The translations under genes were made by a program, and so were the position numbers. The notes beneath the pieces are model-generated. The model had not been told where the DNA came from and searched no databases. It worked only from the letters and a program-made list of their open reading frames with translations. From assembly GCA_021108275.1 (NCBI GenBank), contig JAIORD010000042.1, positions 124,001 to 188,000 on the forward strand: a stretch of DNA of 64,000 bases. The letters run 5' to 3'. This stretch comes from Methanococcoides sp. GTDB lineage: Archaea > Halobacteriota > Methanosarcinia > Methanosarcinales > Methanosarcinaceae. This document shows positions 62,868 through 64,000 of the stretch, piece by piece. Within the stretch, counting starts at the first letter, position 1, and every line of letters begins with the position of its first letter.

Positions 62868-63986
62868 TCACTTTGTTTTTCCCTCCACTTTCACAAAACG
62901 TTTTCCCATAAGGTTTAATTTAAATTTTCTGATGGTTTCAGGGAGTATAATTTCACCTTTGGGACCCTTAAAATACAAAGCATTTAAAGGGCATTGAACG
63001 ATACAAGCACCGCATTGAACACATTGATCTGCCCTTGGCATTGTTGCAATATGTCGATCTTTGTCTATCTCAAAGCAATCCCTCGGACAGACCTCCTCAC
63101 AAAAACCGACACCTTTACACTTATCCCCATCAAGGGTAATTTTTAGCAATCTATCATCATGTAGCCCGCTTTTGTATACTGGTGTGCTACCCATTAAATC
63201 AATGCTTAGGATGAGAACAACAACGAATGAAATAAAACCCCAGGATAAAATAAATCCCCACGAAAAATTTCCAGCTAACACTCCATAAATAGCAAGGCTA
63301 AGCATGCTAATAGTCCATATGATCAGTTGAAGACCCCCACGGCCAAAATCAAAGAAAATAAATCCAATTCTTTTTCCCCCAGTTTTTAAAAAACGGCTAT
63401 AAACCGGAAATGATACAAAAATTAAGAATGATATAATCCAAACTAAGAAAACAACAGGGAAAATAGCCTCACGCCAAAAAGCAGTCATGATGATGGCCAA
63501 GACAGCAGAGATTGGAAATGCCCAGGCAACAGCCATCTCTACACGCTGTCTCCAGGGAAACTCGACTTCCCTCATTTTCGGTGTTTTGATGAAATTGTCT
63601 TTTAGAAAAAGAGGGATGTTTTTTGCATATACTGGCCCCCATATTACTTTCCATCCAGTTTTTTCCTTTATGATCTTAGCTTCGACACCTGTGGCTGCAA
63701 GCTGGGGCAATATTACATTTTTGTGATCTACAAGTTCTTCAATTCCGCTAGTTTTCAGAACTGAAATCACGTCATGATTTGTGAAAAGGCCGCCTGTGGC
63801 TGAACACCAGACATTTATTCCTTTGCTATTAGCAACAAGGAGATAGGCATCGATTCCTTTTATCGCTCTTTTTACCCTTTCTACAGTTAGATGGTAATTG
63901 CAGGTCAGAATAACAGGTGAATTGATATTAGGATTCCCTATTTTAACCAAACCTGTTTTACAAGGGATAGGAAAAACTCTAAGCAT
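62868..63986 (-). CDS. HgcA-like corrinoid protein fused to a two-cluster ferredoxin
   Basis: A 372-residue protein joining an HgcA-like corrinoid domain, a membrane domain and an HgcB-like ferredoxin. The cobalamin domain (1-130) has SPVILTCNYHLTVERVKRAI and GINVWCSATGGLFTNHDVIS, with Cys61 in the position that caps cobalt in HgcA. The helices lie near 150-170, 176-198, 215-238 and 242-265. Cys290, 296, 300, 304 and 322, 325, 328, 332 bind two 4Fe-4S clusters. HgcA's NVWCA(A/S)GK reads NVWCSATGG here, so mercury methylation should not be assumed. Codons upstream of the ATG are open, so the N-terminus may extend past the window edge. Confidence 0.8.
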   Translation of the reverse strand: MLRVFPIPCKTGLVKIGNPNINSPVILTCNYHLTVERVKRAIKGIDAYLLVANSKGINVWCSATGGLFTNHDVISVLKTSGIEELVDHKNVILPQLAATGVEAKIIKEKTGWKVIWGPVYAKNIPLFLKDNFIKTPKMREVEFPWRQRVEMAVAWAFPISAVLAIIMTAFWREAIFPVVFLVWIISFLIFVSFPVYSRFLKTGGKRIGFIFFDFGRGGLQLIIWTISMLSLAIYGVLAGNFSWGFILSWGFISFVVVLILSIDLMGSTPVYKSGLHDDRLLKITLDGDKCKGVGFCEEVCPRDCFEIDKDRHIATMPRADQCVQCGACIVQCPLNALYFKGPKGEIILPETIRKFKLNLMGKRFVKVEGKTK

Positions 63987-64000
63987 AGTTTCAACAATAT

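Noticed and set aside
1-64000. CRISPR arrays, rRNA genes, complete tRNA genes
   Set aside because: No regularly spaced repeats, no rRNA-like conserved blocks and no full cloverleaf were seen; only one 3' tRNA-end fragment (2331) was found.

Overview
The window is a piece of a methanogen chromosome. It most resembles the Methanosarcinaceae, close to Methanococcoides or Methanolobus. The reasons are GatE (archaeal Glu-tRNA(Gln) amidotransferase), surface proteins with PGF-CTERM tails, a NikKMLQO-type metal uptake operon beside a nicotianamine synthase, TATA/BRE-type promoters, moderate-to-low GC, and a large number of decayed genes and small repeats. No rRNA gene, complete tRNA gene or CRISPR array was seen; one 3' tRNA-end fragment lies at 2331-2357. 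The genus is inferred and was not tested against a database.

Layout. 1-1.6 kb: carB (cut by the window edge) and carA. 1.8-3.6 kb: a small inverted-repeat element, a KTSC protein, the tRNA-like fragment and an AT-rich membrane-protein gene. 3.9-13.4 kb: ordinary genes (glycosyltransferase, permuted GTPase, YwbE, SulP, a YnfA pair, TolB-like propeller, gatE, GIY-YIG protein). 13.4-19.3 kb: a sensor kinase, a znuA followed by a broken znuC, pieces resembling cas1, and a frameshifted ExbB/TolQ gene with its DUF2149 partner. 19.4-24.3 kb: DtxR/MntR-type regulator divergent from feoA-feoA-feoB-membrane protein-feoC, then a decayed feoC-like gene and a 367-bp inverted-repeat element. 24.4-29.9 kb: nikK-nikM-nikL-nikQ-nikO, a nicotianamine synthase and a methyltransferase. 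30.1-39.2 kb: four copies of a 63-residue two-repeat protein around a phosphoribosyltransferase and three secreted, partly anchored surface proteins. 39.7-42.8 kb: a BtuFCD-like ABC importer. 43.7-56 kb: two ferredoxin-containing MinD ATPases, a CDF-NifX fusion, NifX-like proteins, class II ribonucleotide reductase with CobO, a dead IS5-family transposase, a radical SAM protein, an Mrp ATPase, ZupT, and a second decayed znu locus. 56.6-58.7 kb: an ABC-2 exporter bracketed by the same terminal repeats as the small elements. 58.8-62.7 kb: GH15 and GT4 genes between two repeat copies, each of which breaks a gene. 62.9-64 kb: an HgcA-like corrinoid protein fused to a ferredoxin.

Metals are the shared theme: iron (Feo), zinc (ZnuA, ZupT, znu remnants), nickel or cobalt (Nik plus nicotianamine synthase), cobalamin (BtuFCD, CobO, NrdJ, HgcA-like protein) and Fe-S handling (MinD-ferredoxin, Mrp, NifX). 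TTTTGG/CCAAAA palindromes upstream of znuA and feoA hint at one shared metal regulator, probably the DtxR-type protein encoded here. The accessory parts have been reshaped by at least two families of short inverted-repeat elements, whose copies sit at the break points of several truncated genes.
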